Positions 1 through 9,025 of a stretch of DNA of 64,000 nt are shown piece by piece. The position numbers and the translations under genes were made by a program. The notes below the pieces were generated by a model. The model did not search any database. It was not told the DNA's origin and worked only from the letters and a program-made list of their open reading frames with translations. Numbering within the stretch: position 1 is the stretch's first letter; each line of letters starts with the position of its first letter. The stretch lies in the NCBI RefSeq assembly GCF_900107845.1, contig NZ_FNRM01000007.1, positions 1 through 64,000 on the forward strand, given 5' to 3'. The DNA is from Alkalimonas amylolytica. GTDB lineage: Bacteria > Pseudomonadota > Gammaproteobacteria > Enterobacterales > Alteromonadaceae.

Positions 1-146
1 AGCGGGAAGCCGGCCACAAGATGAGTTATCCCTCAGACTTTAAGTCTGCTAAAGGGTCGTTGGAGACCACAACGTTGATAGGCAGGGTGTGGAAGCGTGG
101 CGACACGTTAAGCTAACCTGTACTAATTGCCCGAGAGGCTTAACCA
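1..146 (+). rRNA. 23S ribosomal RNA, 3' end (partial)
   Basis: The first bases match the conserved 3' end of gammaproteobacterial 23S rRNA, including the GTTGATAGGC segment, GAGCTAACCTGTACTAAT-like stretch and terminal GAGGCTTAACC. The gene is cut off by the window start. The exact 3' end (about 146) is estimated from the E. coli terminus. Confidence 0.95.
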
Positions 147-218
147 TACAACGCCCAAGTGGCTTGTATGCACGCTATCGAAATCAGCTTGCTAGTTAAA
201 GACAGACAAAACCAGTTT

Positions 219-337
219 ACGCCTGGTGGCAATAGCGCTGTGGAACCACCTGACTCCATTCCGAACTCAGAAGTGAAACGCAGCTGCGACGATGGTAGTG
301 TGGCATTCGCCATGCGAGAGTAGTACACCGCCAGGCA
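219..337 (+). rRNA. 5S ribosomal RNA
   Basis: A full-length 5S gene about 75 bases after the 23S end. The 5' GCCTGGTGGC pairs with the 3' GCCAGGC, and the universal internal CCGAACTCAGAAGTGAAAC and GATGGTAGTGTGG stretches are present. The ends are good to a base or two. It is the last gene of the rrn operon. Confidence 0.95.
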
Positions 338-348
338 CCTTATTCAAG

Positions 349-380
349 CAAAAGGCCTACCCTCACGGGTAGGCCTTTTG
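349..380 (+). terminator. rho-independent terminator of the rrn operon
   Basis: A perfect 14-bp stem (CAAAAGGCCTACCC paired with its complement) with a 4-base TCAC loop, and TTTT in the descending arm. It begins 11 bases after 5S, the expected place for the rRNA operon terminator. Confidence 0.9.
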
Positions 381-387
381 CGTTGAA

Positions 388-507
388 GCGCCTTACGGCG
401 CACAGCACTCCCACGCCGGCCACAGCGGTGGCATTGCGAAACACGTCCCTGTGTTTCGCCCTTCGGGCCTGCCTAACGGCAGTCCTAAAACGCTCCCGGC
501 GTTTTAG
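388..507. repeat. cluster of five short perfect inverted repeats in the 381-656 gap
   Basis: Five successive palindromes lie in 120 bases: GCGCC-TTAC-GGCGC (388-401), CGAAACAC-N6-GTGTTTCG (437-458), GCCC-TTC-GGGC (458-468), CTGCC-TAAC-GGCAG (469-482) and CTAAAACGC-N5-GCGTTTTAG (485-507). No gene was found between the rrn terminator and the stop at 657. The element resembles REP/BIME-type dispersed palindromic DNA, but its copy number elsewhere in the genome cannot be seen here. The rest of the gap (508-656) shows nothing recognisable. Confidence 0.6.
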
Positions 508-656
508 TCGCCATGCCGGCTCGGTGCATCACCCAACTACACGCGAAGGCTGAGGCCTCGTTCAGATCGACATCAACATGTTTGAGCGATAGCGAGTTGT
601 TGTGGCGAGCCTGAAGGAGCGTCTCAGCCTGGAGCCACTAGAAACGAGAGTCTACT

Positions 657-1469
657 TCAAGGATTGCGTGTCAGGTTGCCGTGTCGATCAAAGCTCCAAT
701 GCTCTGGGCCAAGTAACTCCAGATACGATCTGGCCTCTGTAAGCGGAACGGCACTTATAAAGTGTTGTTGATGGTCAAGGAAGATTAGCCATTGCTGGCT
801 ATCGTCGGCCAGCTCTGCTGCAGATAAGTAACGGTGCATACCTAGAAAGAGTGGCGGATAATGCTTCCAGCCCTTTTGGCTGCGAAAGATATAATCGCTT
901 TGGTAATCCAGGTGCAGGTAATTGGCTTGCTCTATGGCAGTGAGCTGGCTTTTAGCTACTACACTGGCGATGGCGATACTGTTGCTGTTTTCAATCAGAA
1001 GCTGATAACGTTGCCGCTGCAGATCTTGGCCTTGCACCCTTAAAGCAAGCGTATCGGCGAAGCTTTGTTCAAGAGGAGAACTGAGCTCCAAAGCAAAATA
1101 CGCTTCGCGATAATCTCTGAATACCTGCTCCCAGGCATCTTGATCGTCACAAGCCAACTCCCTGCTTTGCCAAATACTCACATTACGGGAAGGTTGCAGT
1201 GCTATGGTATACACAAAGCCTCGATAAGACTCGATCGGTATTCCTAGTGTTTGCTCAATCATACTGAGCGCAGGGAAAGTCTCCAGCTCTTGGTGTAAAT
1301 GCTCCCACTGCAGTGCAGATGCACTTTGCTGGCAATTGACATAGCCATCAGTTAGCTGCTGGTTAAGCCGCTCAGTATTAACCGCAACTTGCAGCAAGCT
1401 AAGTTGTTGTGGCGTAAAATCTTCGGCAGTGAGGCTGGCAAGCAGGGTGAAAACAGCTATTGAGAGCAT
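657..1469 (-). CDS. exported protein of unknown function (270 aa)
   Basis: I do not recognise the family. The N-terminus (MLSIAVFTLLASLTAEDF) is a short hydrophobic stretch consistent with a signal peptide cleaved near residue 15. The remainder is soluble, rich in Gln, Leu and aromatics, with no obvious catalytic motif; two Cys (about residues 46 and 106) could form a disulfide. It lies 50 bases downstream of tmcA on the same strand and could be read through from that operon. It has a normal start and a composition like its neighbours, so it is probably a real lineage-specific gene. Confidence 0.6.
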   Translation of the reverse strand: MLSIAVFTLLASLTAEDFTPQQLSLLQVAVNTERLNQQLTDGYVNCQQSASALQWEHLHQELETFPALSMIEQTLGIPIESYRGFVYTIALQPSRNVSIWQSRELACDDQDAWEQVFRDYREAYFALELSSPLEQSFADTLALRVQGQDLQRQRYQLLIENSNSIAIASVVAKSQLTAIEQANYLHLDYQSDYIFRSQKGWKHYPPLFLGMHRYLSAAELADDSQQWLIFLDHQQHFISAVPLTEARSYLELLGPEHWSFDRHGNLTRNP

Positions 1470-1519
1470 AGTCTAACCATTGGCTAAAACACCAGATTAA
1501 CACTTGTTTTGCTGGTTTG

Positions 1520-3589
1520 CTATGCAGAGCCAGGCGTTGTCAGTGCTGTTGCCACCATACGACGCAATTGCCCGATAAGCTGTTTCTTACCGGTAAAACC
1601 GAACCTTTTCGCTAAATCGTCAAAGCCCTTCTTTTGCCAGAAAAGTGCTATGCAAAACTCAGCGTCTGCAGCGGGTACATCCTGAACATGCTGATTAAAC
1701 CAAAGCAACAACTGGCTATACACCAGCTCGAAAGGGCGCTGCTGATCAGCAAACAGGATCAATGCCTGGTAATCCAGCTGACTGAGTGCTTGCTGTGGCG
1801 GCGTAACCAATTGCTTAAGTAGTGCCGGGGACAGCTCCGGGTAAAATGCCGGGATTTGATCATAGAGTTGGTGGCGGAAACTGCTTTCCAGTTGCTGGAG
1901 CCTGCTGTGGTGCTTATCGCTCTGTTGCAGCATAAGCAACGAATGCTCGCCGCTGGCCTGATCAGCCTTGATACCGAGCCGGACCGGCACAAAGCCGGCT
2001 TTTAACCAGAAGCGCAGCACCTGTGTAGATACCGCGAAACTGGTGCCGATAAGACGTTCGGCTTGCTGGTAGTGCGCACAAATGCGGTTGAGCAGTTCAG
2101 TGCCCAGGCCCTGACCTTGCAGTGTGGGGTGCACCACGATGCGCTGAATACGAGCCATTGGCTGTTGGGTTAGTTCGGGTTGCTGCAGGTGAAAGGCCAG
2201 GCTTTGTGCCAACAGGTGCCCCTGTACCCGTCGCTTACCTAATAGTATTTCTTTACTGAGTAATTCTGGTAATTCGCCTTCCAAACTGATCAGCGCACAG
2301 GCCAGCAGATCATCGTCTTGCAGCAGTGCGAACATTTCCAGCTGGGAGTTATCCAGCAAAGCGGCCAGATCGTCGACCCTGGTTTGGTAATGCGCCAATG
2401 ACAGTAAATGAAACAGAGATTGCAGCAGCTCAGGCTGCTTAAGCAGCTGGCCTGAGCTTAGCTTTAGCAGCTGCAATGCATCAATAGCGCCATCCCATAC
2501 CGGATCTTGCTCCGATAGATTTAACAGCAAGCTATGAAACAGCAGGTGTTCGAGTGGGTCGCCATCTGCATAACGTATGGGCTGTTTCAGTTGCAGCTGT
2601 TTATAACCGGTAAAATGTTGCTGCAAATAAGCCTGAAAACGCAACTGAAAGCCGCGTCCGGTGCCTTCATAGCCGTGCTCAGTGGTCGCAAAGACAACTC
2701 TGGGATAAGCCTGCACCAGCTGCTGCAACAAAGGGGTGGGGATAGCGGCTGCTTCATCCACCAGCACCACATCAGCGTGCGGCTGCTGTTTTAGCAGCAC
2801 ATCAATGGGCAGGAAACGCAGCAGTGCTTGTTGCTTAGTGCCGGTATGGGCGGCAAAGTGCTGTTGGCAGATTGCGGCAGCGGACTCATTGGGCGCAGTT
2901 AGCAGGATTTGTTTATCGTGTTGTGCTAATTCAGCTGCAGCCAGGCCAAGTGCGGCTGATTTACCACGGCCCCGATGTGCAGTCAGCACCAAGGGCCGTT
3001 TACGATGGCCAAGTGCCACTTTATGAATGGCGGCAACTGCAGCTTGCTGCTCTGTGCTGGCATAAGGTGCCGGGGCTGGCTCGGACGCTTTTGCTGCCGA
3101 AAAGCTGGGGGCTTGCAGCACTTCATCGGGTGTTAACCACGCCAGTGAACATTGCTGCAAACGGTGGTAGAAAAACCGCAGGAAATCACCCTGATGTTTG
3201 GCTGCGTCCAGTGGATAGGGCAATAGATGACGATGGTCGCTGTTCGGTTGCTTTATCCATTGCTCAGGCTCTGGCATTAGCAATAACCAAAGGCCGCCGG
3301 CTTTAATGCTGCCACTGACCGCGGCGACCAGATCGGCCGGAAAACCTTGCTCCGCATTAATAATCAGCCAGTCGCACTCGGTGCCCAAATGTTTGTGTTG
3401 TCGGCTCGGTACCAGTGCACCAGCCGGCGCACCCGGGCCAATCCAGCATAGTTTGTCCGGTTGGTAGTGTTGCAGCAGCTGTTGCACTTGGGGCAATAAG
3501 CGGCTGTTGCTGCCGCTGAATACCACCGGCAGGCGGCAGTGAGCCGCGCTGGCTGCACTTAGCCAGTCAGGCAACTGTTGGCCCAACAT
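1520..3589 (-). CDS. tmcA: tRNA(Met) cytidine acetyltransferase TmcA
   Basis: TmcA makes N4-acetylcytidine at the wobble C34 of elongator tRNA-Met, using acetyl-CoA and ATP. Visible in order are an N-terminal Rossmann-like region, Walker A (RGRGKSA), Walker B (VVLVDEAAAIP), the family-specific GYEGTGRGF motif, a GNAT acetyl-CoA loop (VVHPTLQGQGLGTELL) and the C-terminal tRNA-binding tail. I start it at the ATG at 3589 (MLGQQLPDW), which overlaps the uvrD stop by one base (TGATG) and gives 689 aa, close to E. coli TmcA (671). A start 14 codons upstream at 3631 is possible but would lie inside uvrD. It is translationally coupled to uvrD at the end of the operon. Confidence 0.93.
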   Translation of the reverse strand: MLGQQLPDWLSAASAAHCRLPVVFSGSNSRLLPQVQQLLQHYQPDKLCWIGPGAPAGALVPSRQHKHLGTECDWLIINAEQGFPADLVAAVSGSIKAGGLWLLLMPEPEQWIKQPNSDHRHLLPYPLDAAKHQGDFLRFFYHRLQQCSLAWLTPDEVLQAPSFSAAKASEPAPAPYASTEQQAAVAAIHKVALGHRKRPLVLTAHRGRGKSAALGLAAAELAQHDKQILLTAPNESAAAICQQHFAAHTGTKQQALLRFLPIDVLLKQQPHADVVLVDEAAAIPTPLLQQLVQAYPRVVFATTEHGYEGTGRGFQLRFQAYLQQHFTGYKQLQLKQPIRYADGDPLEHLLFHSLLLNLSEQDPVWDGAIDALQLLKLSSGQLLKQPELLQSLFHLLSLAHYQTRVDDLAALLDNSQLEMFALLQDDDLLACALISLEGELPELLSKEILLGKRRVQGHLLAQSLAFHLQQPELTQQPMARIQRIVVHPTLQGQGLGTELLNRICAHYQQAERLIGTSFAVSTQVLRFWLKAGFVPVRLGIKADQASGEHSLLMLQQSDKHHSRLQQLESSFRHQLYDQIPAFYPELSPALLKQLVTPPQQALSQLDYQALILFADQQRPFELVYSQLLLWFNQHVQDVPAADAEFCIALFWQKKGFDDLAKRFGFTGKKQLIGQLRRMVATALTTPGSA

Positions 3590-5760
3590 CAGGCAATGGC
3601 CTCCAGCCGGGCATAGGCCGTGACCAGCCACTTGCTGCCGACTTCATCAAAGTTGATTTGAATACGGGACTGAGGGCCACTGCCTTCGTAGTTCAGCACG
3701 GTGCCTTCGCCAAACTTGCTGTGCAGCACCCGCTGGCCCAGCTTGTAGCCGGTGTTTTCAAAAGCAACATGGCTGGCTTGCTGACTGAAACGACCGCTAC
3801 TTACCGGCTGTACCACCCTGGTGGTCAGGCGAATAGGCTCCAGGTATTGCTCGGGGATCTCGCGTAAAAATCGCGAAGGCAGTTGATGGTGCTCCTGACC
3901 ATACACCCGCCGGCTTTCAGCATGGCAGAGGTAAAGCTTTTGCATCGCCCGGGTCATGCCGACATAACAAAGTCGCCGCTCTTCTTCTAACCGGCCAGGT
4001 TCATCGGCGCTTTGCTGGCTGGGGAACATACCCTCTTCCAGGCCGTTGATAAACACCAGCGGGAACTCCAGCCCTTTGGCACTGTGCAGCGTCATCAGCT
4101 GGACCGCATCGGCATGCTTGTCGGCTTGATAATCACCGGCATCCAGCGCAGCCTGAGCCAAAAAAGATTCAAGTGGTGTCATTTGTTCGTCGGCTTCGTA
4201 GGGCGCGGTCTGGCAAGCGGTGATCAGCTCGTTTAAGTTTTCCAGCCGGGTCTGAGCTTTTTCGCCTTTTTCCGCCTGATACATGGCGTAGAGCCCTGAG
4301 CGCTTGATGGCATGCTCGGCTTGTTCATGCAGTGGCAGATCGTCGCAGGCTTCTGACAACTGCTCTATCAGTTCGATAAACTGACTAATGGCATTGGCTG
4401 CCCGGCCGGAGAGTTGTTTGGTGGCCAGCAGCTGTTGCAGGGTTTGCCACAGCGTCAGTTGTTGCTCCCGGGCCGCAGCCCTGACTTTGGCCAGGGTAGT
4501 TTCGCCAATACCACGGGCCGGGGTATTGATGACCCGTTCAATGGCGGCGTCGTCTTTGCGGTTGGCAATCAAACGCAGATAGGCCAGCGCATCCTTGATC
4601 TCCTGGCGCTCATAGAACCGAAGACCGCCATAGATGCGGTAATTCAAACCAGCCTGGATCAAAGCCTCTTCCAGAATACGGGACTGGGCATTGTTGCGGT
4701 ACAGAATCGCCGCATCGGTCAGGGTGTTGCCCTGCTGCTGCCAGTCTTTGATACGACCAACTATAAAGCGGGCTTCATCCAGTTCATTAAACGCGGTGTA
4801 GACAGAAATGGGTTCGCCTTCGCGGCCATCGGTCCATAAGTCTTTACCCAGCCGGTCGCTGTTGTTGGCAATCACCGCATTGGCGGCTTTCAGGATGGTG
4901 GCAGTGGAGCGGTAGTTTTGTTCCAGCCGGATGGTGACCGGCTCATTGAAATCGCGCAAAAAGCTCTGAATATTCTCGACCCTGGCGCCGCGCCAGCCAT
5001 AAATGGACTGATCGTCATCACCGACAATCATCACCTTGCTGTCTGGCCCTGCCAGCAGCTTTAACCAACGGTACTGAATGGCGTTGGTATCCTGAAACTC
5101 ATCCACCAGTACATGGCGAAAACGCTGCTGGTAATGCGCCCGTACCTCGGGGTTTTGTTGCAATAACTCGACCGAACGCAGCAAGATCTCGGCAAAATCG
5201 ACCAGCCCAGCCCGATCGCAGACATCCTGATAGGCAGCATAAATTTTGATCATGGTCTGCAGGCTGAAATCGCCGCCCGCTTCAATCTGGCCAGGCCGCT
5301 CGCCTTCGTCTTTGCGGGCATTGATAAACCATTGGATTTGTTTGGCCGGCCAGTGTTTTTCATCCAGGTTCAGGCTTTTCAGTACCCGGCGGATCAATCG
5401 GTGCTGATCGTCGGAGTCCAGAATTTGAAACCCCTGCGGCAAGCCCACTTGTTGATAGTGGGTGCGTAATAGGCGGTGCGACAGGCCATGAAAAGTGCCC
5501 ATCCAGAGGTTGTGCAAGCTGACGCCAACGGTTTGCTCAATCCGGCCACGCATTTCCTGCGCTGCTTTGTTGGTGAAGGTCACTGCCAGCAAACTGTAGG
5601 GAGCCACCCGTTCTACCTGCATCAGCCAGGCCAACCGATGGATCAATACCCGGGTTTTGCCACTGCCAGCCCCTGCCAGCACCAGCATATGCTGCGGCGG
5701 CGCTGCCACAGCTTCGCGTTGGGGATCGTTCAGGTCATCCAGCAGGCTCGATACATCCAT
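3589..5760 (-). CDS. uvrD: DNA helicase II UvrD
   Basis: Superfamily 1 3'-5' helicase acting in nucleotide-excision and mismatch repair. At 723 aa it matches the E. coli protein (720). Walker A is LAGAGSGKT (about residues 28-36), then TFTNKAAQEM (motif Ia), VDEFQDTN (motif II), GDDDQSIYGWRGA (motif III) and LEQNYRS (motif IV). LMTLHSAKGLEF (motif V) and EEERRLCYVGMTRA (motif VI) follow, with a Tudor-like C-terminal tail. It lies 83 bases downstream of yigB with its own candidate promoter in that gap, and its stop overlaps the tmcA start. Confidence 0.97.
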   Translation of the reverse strand: MDVSSLLDDLNDPQREAVAAPPQHMLVLAGAGSGKTRVLIHRLAWLMQVERVAPYSLLAVTFTNKAAQEMRGRIEQTVGVSLHNLWMGTFHGLSHRLLRTHYQQVGLPQGFQILDSDDQHRLIRRVLKSLNLDEKHWPAKQIQWFINARKDEGERPGQIEAGGDFSLQTMIKIYAAYQDVCDRAGLVDFAEILLRSVELLQQNPEVRAHYQQRFRHVLVDEFQDTNAIQYRWLKLLAGPDSKVMIVGDDDQSIYGWRGARVENIQSFLRDFNEPVTIRLEQNYRSTATILKAANAVIANNSDRLGKDLWTDGREGEPISVYTAFNELDEARFIVGRIKDWQQQGNTLTDAAILYRNNAQSRILEEALIQAGLNYRIYGGLRFYERQEIKDALAYLRLIANRKDDAAIERVINTPARGIGETTLAKVRAAAREQQLTLWQTLQQLLATKQLSGRAANAISQFIELIEQLSEACDDLPLHEQAEHAIKRSGLYAMYQAEKGEKAQTRLENLNELITACQTAPYEADEQMTPLESFLAQAALDAGDYQADKHADAVQLMTLHSAKGLEFPLVFINGLEEGMFPSQQSADEPGRLEEERRLCYVGMTRAMQKLYLCHAESRRVYGQEHHQLPSRFLREIPEQYLEPIRLTTRVVQPVSSGRFSQQASHVAFENTGYKLGQRVLHSKFGEGTVLNYEGSGPQSRIQINFDEVGSKWLVTAYARLEAIA

Positions 5761-5789
5761 CAGGGCATCCGGTTATCTCATAAAAGGGT

Positions 5790-5818
5790 ATTATAACAGG
5801 CCTGAGTGACAGGCCAAG
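5790..5818 (-). promoter_or_regulatory. candidate uvrD promoter overlapped by a palindrome
   Basis: On the minus strand the yigB-uvrD gap has TGTTATAAT, an extended -10 with perfect TATAAT at 5790-5795. Only a weak -35 (TTGGCC-like) lies 16-17 bases upstream. A perfect inverted repeat GGCCTG-N5-CAGGCC (5799-5815) occupies the spacer between them. I see no CTGT-N8-ACAG LexA box, although E. coli uvrD is SOS-controlled. Confidence 0.5.
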
Positions 5819-5843
5819 GCTTGGGTGGATGAATATCCAGTGT

Positions 5844-6545
5844 TTAGCCCTGCAGGCTGGCTAATTGCGACAGTTTGGTCAGCCGAATATGTGGCAGAAC
5901 GGACACACAACTTTGGTGGTGATCCAACCAGGCGGCCTGACAGCCAGCGTTCAATGCACCCATCACATCGGCGCGATGGCTGTCGCCAATATGCAGGATC
6001 CGTTGCGGCGAAAGCTGCAGCCGCTTGGCGGCGGCCAGAAATAGATCAGGAAAAGGCTTCATCCGGCCATCCGGCCCGGCCTGCAGACTAAACTCAAAGA
6101 GATCCCCAAGTCCCATACGCTGGATACAGGCATTGCCATTGGTGATGGCGATCAGCTGGTAGCGGCCGGCTAGTTGCTCAAGCAACTGACGCACCTCAGG
6201 CTGGATCTGAATGCGGCTGCGCGCCTGCCAAAAAGCGTGGTACGCGAGGTCGGCTATCTCACCCGCTTCACAGTCAGCCAGCCCAAGCTGAATTAAACCA
6301 GCTTCAATGCCGAGCAAACGCCAGCGGCCGATATCGTGGCGAATATCAGGCTGCTGTTGTCCCAGCTGCCATCGCAGTTGGCTCCAGTAATCCAGCGGCC
6401 GCTGCAGTTCGGGTTTAAGCTGTTGCTGCAAACTTTGCAGCATGGCCTGCTCAGCGGCCCGAAGTACCGGAGCGTTGTCGTACAGCGTATCGTCCAAATC
6501 GAACGACAGTACCTGTATGGGTGAGAGTGCCTTATACAGCTGCAT
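5844..6545 (-). CDS. yigB: HAD-family phosphatase YigB
   Basis: HAD-superfamily hydrolase. YigB of E. coli dephosphorylates 5-amino-6-(5-phospho-D-ribitylamino)uracil in riboflavin synthesis and acts on other small phosphates. Motif I is SFDLDDTLYD (nucleophile D16, acid D18), motif II is the ITNGN region, and motif III/IV is GRMKPFPDLF ... HIGDSHRADVMGA. Length (233 aa) and position between xerC and uvrD are as in E. coli. Its ATG shares a base with the xerC stop (TAATG), so translation is coupled. Confidence 0.9.
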   Translation of the reverse strand: MQLYKALSPIQVLSFDLDDTLYDNAPVLRAAEQAMLQSLQQQLKPELQRPLDYWSQLRWQLGQQQPDIRHDIGRWRLLGIEAGLIQLGLADCEAGEIADLAYHAFWQARSRIQIQPEVRQLLEQLAGRYQLIAITNGNACIQRMGLGDLFEFSLQAGPDGRMKPFPDLFLAAAKRLQLSPQRILHIGDSHRADVMGALNAGCQAAWLDHHQSCVSVLPHIRLTKLSQLASLQG

Positions 6546-7480
6546 TAACTTTTCTTCCTTGCTCTGGGATGAGCACCATCGTACACCTTGGCCAGATGCT
6601 GAAAATCCAGGTGGGTATACACCTGGGTGGTGCTTAAGTTGGCATGGCCTAACAGCTCTTGTACGGCGCGCAGGTCGCCACTGGATTCCAGCAAGTGGCT
6701 GGCAAAGGAGTGACGCAGCATATGGGGGTGCAGCGATTGCGGCAGCCCCTGCAGTTTGGCCCAGCGCTCTACGCGCTGCCGTACCTGACGGGTGGAAATG
6801 CGCCGGTGCTGTGCGCTTAAAAACAGTGCCTGGCTGTCTTGCTCTGGCAAAGCCGGGCCGGCCAGTTCGGGTCGGTACTGCAGCCAGGTTTTCAGGGCCT
6901 TTATCGCGAAACGACCAATCGGCACGATACGTTCTTTGCTGCCTTTACCGCGCACCCGTAATTGTTGCTCTGACCAGTTGATATCGGGCAGATTAATATT
7001 AACCAGCTCTTCTAAGCGCAACCCTGAGGAATAGAATAACTCCAGCATGGCACGGTCACGATACCCCAGGGTATCGTCCGGTTCGGCATCCAGCAATTGA
7101 CGAATTTGATCGACATCCAGCTGTTTTGGCAATGTTTTTGGTGCTTTCGGAACTTTTAGGTGTTGCGCCGGATTCAGCGCCTGTGGGTGTTGCGCCTGCA
7201 AAAAGCGGAACAGGCTGCGCAGGCTGGCAGCGCGCAGAGCCAGTGAGCGTGGCGCCAGGCCCTGCTGGAAATCCTGCATCAGCAGGCGTTGCAGCATGCT
7301 TTGGGTGACCTCTTGCCAGCGTTGTACCGGCAATCTCACCGCTGTGGTTTCCAGCTGTTGGCGGTAGCTGTTTAGCGTGGCTTGGCTGTAATTGCGCTCG
7401 TTACGCAAATAAGCCAAAAATCGTTCCAACGGCTCTGCCAGGCTGGCTGGCAAAGCCGTTTGCCTGGTTTTAGGCGGCAT
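6545..7480 (-). CDS. xerC: site-specific tyrosine recombinase XerC
   Basis: With XerD, XerC resolves chromosome dimers at dif at the division septum. It has an N-terminal SAM-like core-binding domain (about residues 10-100) and a C-terminal catalytic domain. Catalytic residues visible are Arg in SSGLRLEEL, Lys in VRGKGSKER, HxxR in HMLRHSFASHLL, His in LLGHANLSTT and the nucleophile Tyr in VYTHLDF. At 311 aa it is near E. coli XerC (298). It overlaps the DUF484 gene by 11 bases and yigB by one. Operon position favours XerC over XerD. Confidence 0.95.
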   Translation of the reverse strand: MPPKTRQTALPASLAEPLERFLAYLRNERNYSQATLNSYRQQLETTAVRLPVQRWQEVTQSMLQRLLMQDFQQGLAPRSLALRAASLRSLFRFLQAQHPQALNPAQHLKVPKAPKTLPKQLDVDQIRQLLDAEPDDTLGYRDRAMLELFYSSGLRLEELVNINLPDINWSEQQLRVRGKGSKERIVPIGRFAIKALKTWLQYRPELAGPALPEQDSQALFLSAQHRRISTRQVRQRVERWAKLQGLPQSLHPHMLRHSFASHLLESSGDLRAVQELLGHANLSTTQVYTHLDFQHLAKVYDGAHPRARKKS

Positions 7481-8168
7481 GATGAGCTGGTGACAGCACC
7501 CGAACTACCAGCTCTGCCAGATGGGCGAGGAACAGATTGTCCATTTCTGGTTGGAAATGATCGTCCTGCTCACTGCCAAAAGCCAGCAAGGCCAAGGGTT
7601 TATCCTGCACCTGGATCAGCTGCAGCGCCACCGAATGAATGCTGGCCGGGAAAATATGCTGCTGCTCTTCATGATTCAGCCGGCCCAGATAGAGCTTGCG
7701 GCCATTGAGCCGGCGATTCAGCAGCAATTCAAACTGGCTGAAATTCGGTTGATTGCTGCCATCGACAAAGGAAAACAGTTTGCAGGCATGCACACCTGGC
7801 ATGGCTGCGGTAAAGCTATCCAGGTGTTGTTGCAGCTCTTCGGCATGCTGGCATTGCATCAGATCAACATGCAGCTGATTCAGTGCTTTGAAAATAAGCT
7901 CATTGTGGCGGGCAATGCCCATCAGGCGGGTGATTTCTTCTTCCAGCGCACTGATTTTTTCGCGCTGCAACTCAAGCTTTCGTTCGACCAGCGAGATGCT
8001 GCCTTTTTGCTGATGCGGCAGTCGCAGCTCCGCCACTAGCCCCGGATGCTGCAAAAAGAAATCCGGATGCTGCTGCAGGTGATCGATCACCAGCGCCGCC
8101 TGCATCAGTTGCTCATCGGCCTGAAGTTCGGCCGCGGTCAGCGTTTTGTTGTCCTTGCTTTTGCTCAT
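7470..8168 (-). CDS. DUF484 family protein (YigA-type)
   Basis: The N-terminal helical part contains the family signature [19 protein letters not shown], followed by a predicted coiled coil ([21 protein letters not shown], about residues 60-80) and a GAF-like C-terminal region. Its biochemical role is unknown. The gene is almost always found between dapF and xerC, as here. It starts with an ATGA overlap on the dapF stop and overlaps xerC by 11 bases. Confidence 0.88.
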   Translation of the reverse strand: MSKSKDNKTLTAAELQADEQLMQAALVIDHLQQHPDFFLQHPGLVAELRLPHQQKGSISLVERKLELQREKISALEEEITRLMGIARHNELIFKALNQLHVDLMQCQHAEELQQHLDSFTAAMPGVHACKLFSFVDGSNQPNFSQFELLLNRRLNGRKLYLGRLNHEEQQHIFPASIHSVALQLIQVQDKPLALLAFGSEQDDHFQPEMDNLFLAHLAELVVRVLSPAHHAA

Positions 8169-9025
8169 AATACAATTTGTCCATCGTACACATGGGTGGC
8201 CGGTCCGGTCATCCGCACTGGTTGTCCCGGACCTTGCCAGCGAATGGTCAGGCTACCACCGGGTAAGTCCACCCGTACCTGTTGCTGTAGTTTCTTTTGC
8301 AAAGCACCTACTACCACGGCAGCACAGGCTCCGGTACCGCAGGCCAGGGTTTCCCCTACACCGCGTTCCCAAACCCGTAGCTTAATGTGCTGTGGCGAGA
8401 TAATTTGCATAAAACCGATATTAGCACGCTCCGGAAAGCGTTCGTGCAGTTCAAATAAAGGCCCCAGAATATCAACCGGAGCGGCTTCCAGTTGCTCGAC
8501 AATGGTCACCGCATGAGGGTTACCCATGGAAACCACGCCTGCCAACAGCGTTTGATCGTCGGCTCGCAGAATGTAGGTGGTTTCTTGTTTCTGGGCTTTA
8601 AAGGGGACTTTATCCGGATCGAGTTGCGGTACGCCCATATTGACCGTGACCTGGCCATCCGGCTCGACCAGCAATTGGATGGTGCCGGATTTGGTGCTGA
8701 CGCCAATTTTGTGTTTGTTGGTCAGGCCGCGAGCCCTGACAAAGCGGGCAAAACAGCGAGCACCATTGCCACACTGTTCGACTTCGGAGCCATCGGCATT
8801 GAAGATGCGGTAATGAAAATCCAGATCCGGATCATAAGGCGGCTCCACCATCAGCAGTTGGTCAAAGCCGATGCCAAAGTTGCGATCGGCCAGCCGGCGG
8901 ATTTGCTCCGGTGTGATGTAGACATTGTTACTGACATTGTCCACCACCATAAAGTCATTGCCAAGGCCGTGCATTTTCGAAAACTGCAACAGGCTGCCGC
9001 GTTTATCGGGTCGTTGTGCATTCAT
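8165..9025 (-). CDS. dapF: diaminopimelate epimerase
   Basis: Converts LL- to meso-diaminopimelate, the precursor of lysine and of peptidoglycan cross-links. The N-terminal [14 protein letters not shown] signature and both catalytic cysteines ([10 protein letters not shown] and [11 protein letters not shown]) are present. I choose the ATG at 9025, which overlaps the lysA stop as ATGA and gives 286 aa (E. coli 274). An ATG 12 codons upstream lies inside lysA and is less likely. The 3' end overlaps the DUF484 start as ATGA. Confidence 0.96.
   Translation of the reverse strand: MNAQRPDKRGSLLQFSKMHGLGNDFMVVDNVSNNVYITPEQIRRLADRNFGIGFDQLLMVEPPYDPDLDFHYRIFNADGSEVEQCGNGARCFARFVRARGLTNKHKIGVSTKSGTIQLLVEPDGQVTVNMGVPQLDPDKVPFKAQKQETTYILRADDQTLLAGVVSMGNPHAVTIVEQLEAAPVDILGPLFELHERFPERANIGFMQIISPQHIKLRVWERGVGETLACGTGACAAVVVGALQKKLQQQVRVDLPGGSLTIRWQGPGQPVRMTGPATHVYDGQIVL

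Noticed and set aside
140-328. Minus-strand frame across the 23S-5S region
   Set aside because: It lies over structured rRNA genes.
2536-3306. Plus-strand frames opposite tmcA (and similar antisense frames in uvrD, lysA, dapF, xerC)
   Set aside because: They mirror strongly conserved genes, have no ribosome sites and no recognisable protein features.
5761-5843. LexA/SOS box before uvrD
   Set aside because: No CTGT-N8-ACAG with the right spacing could be found.
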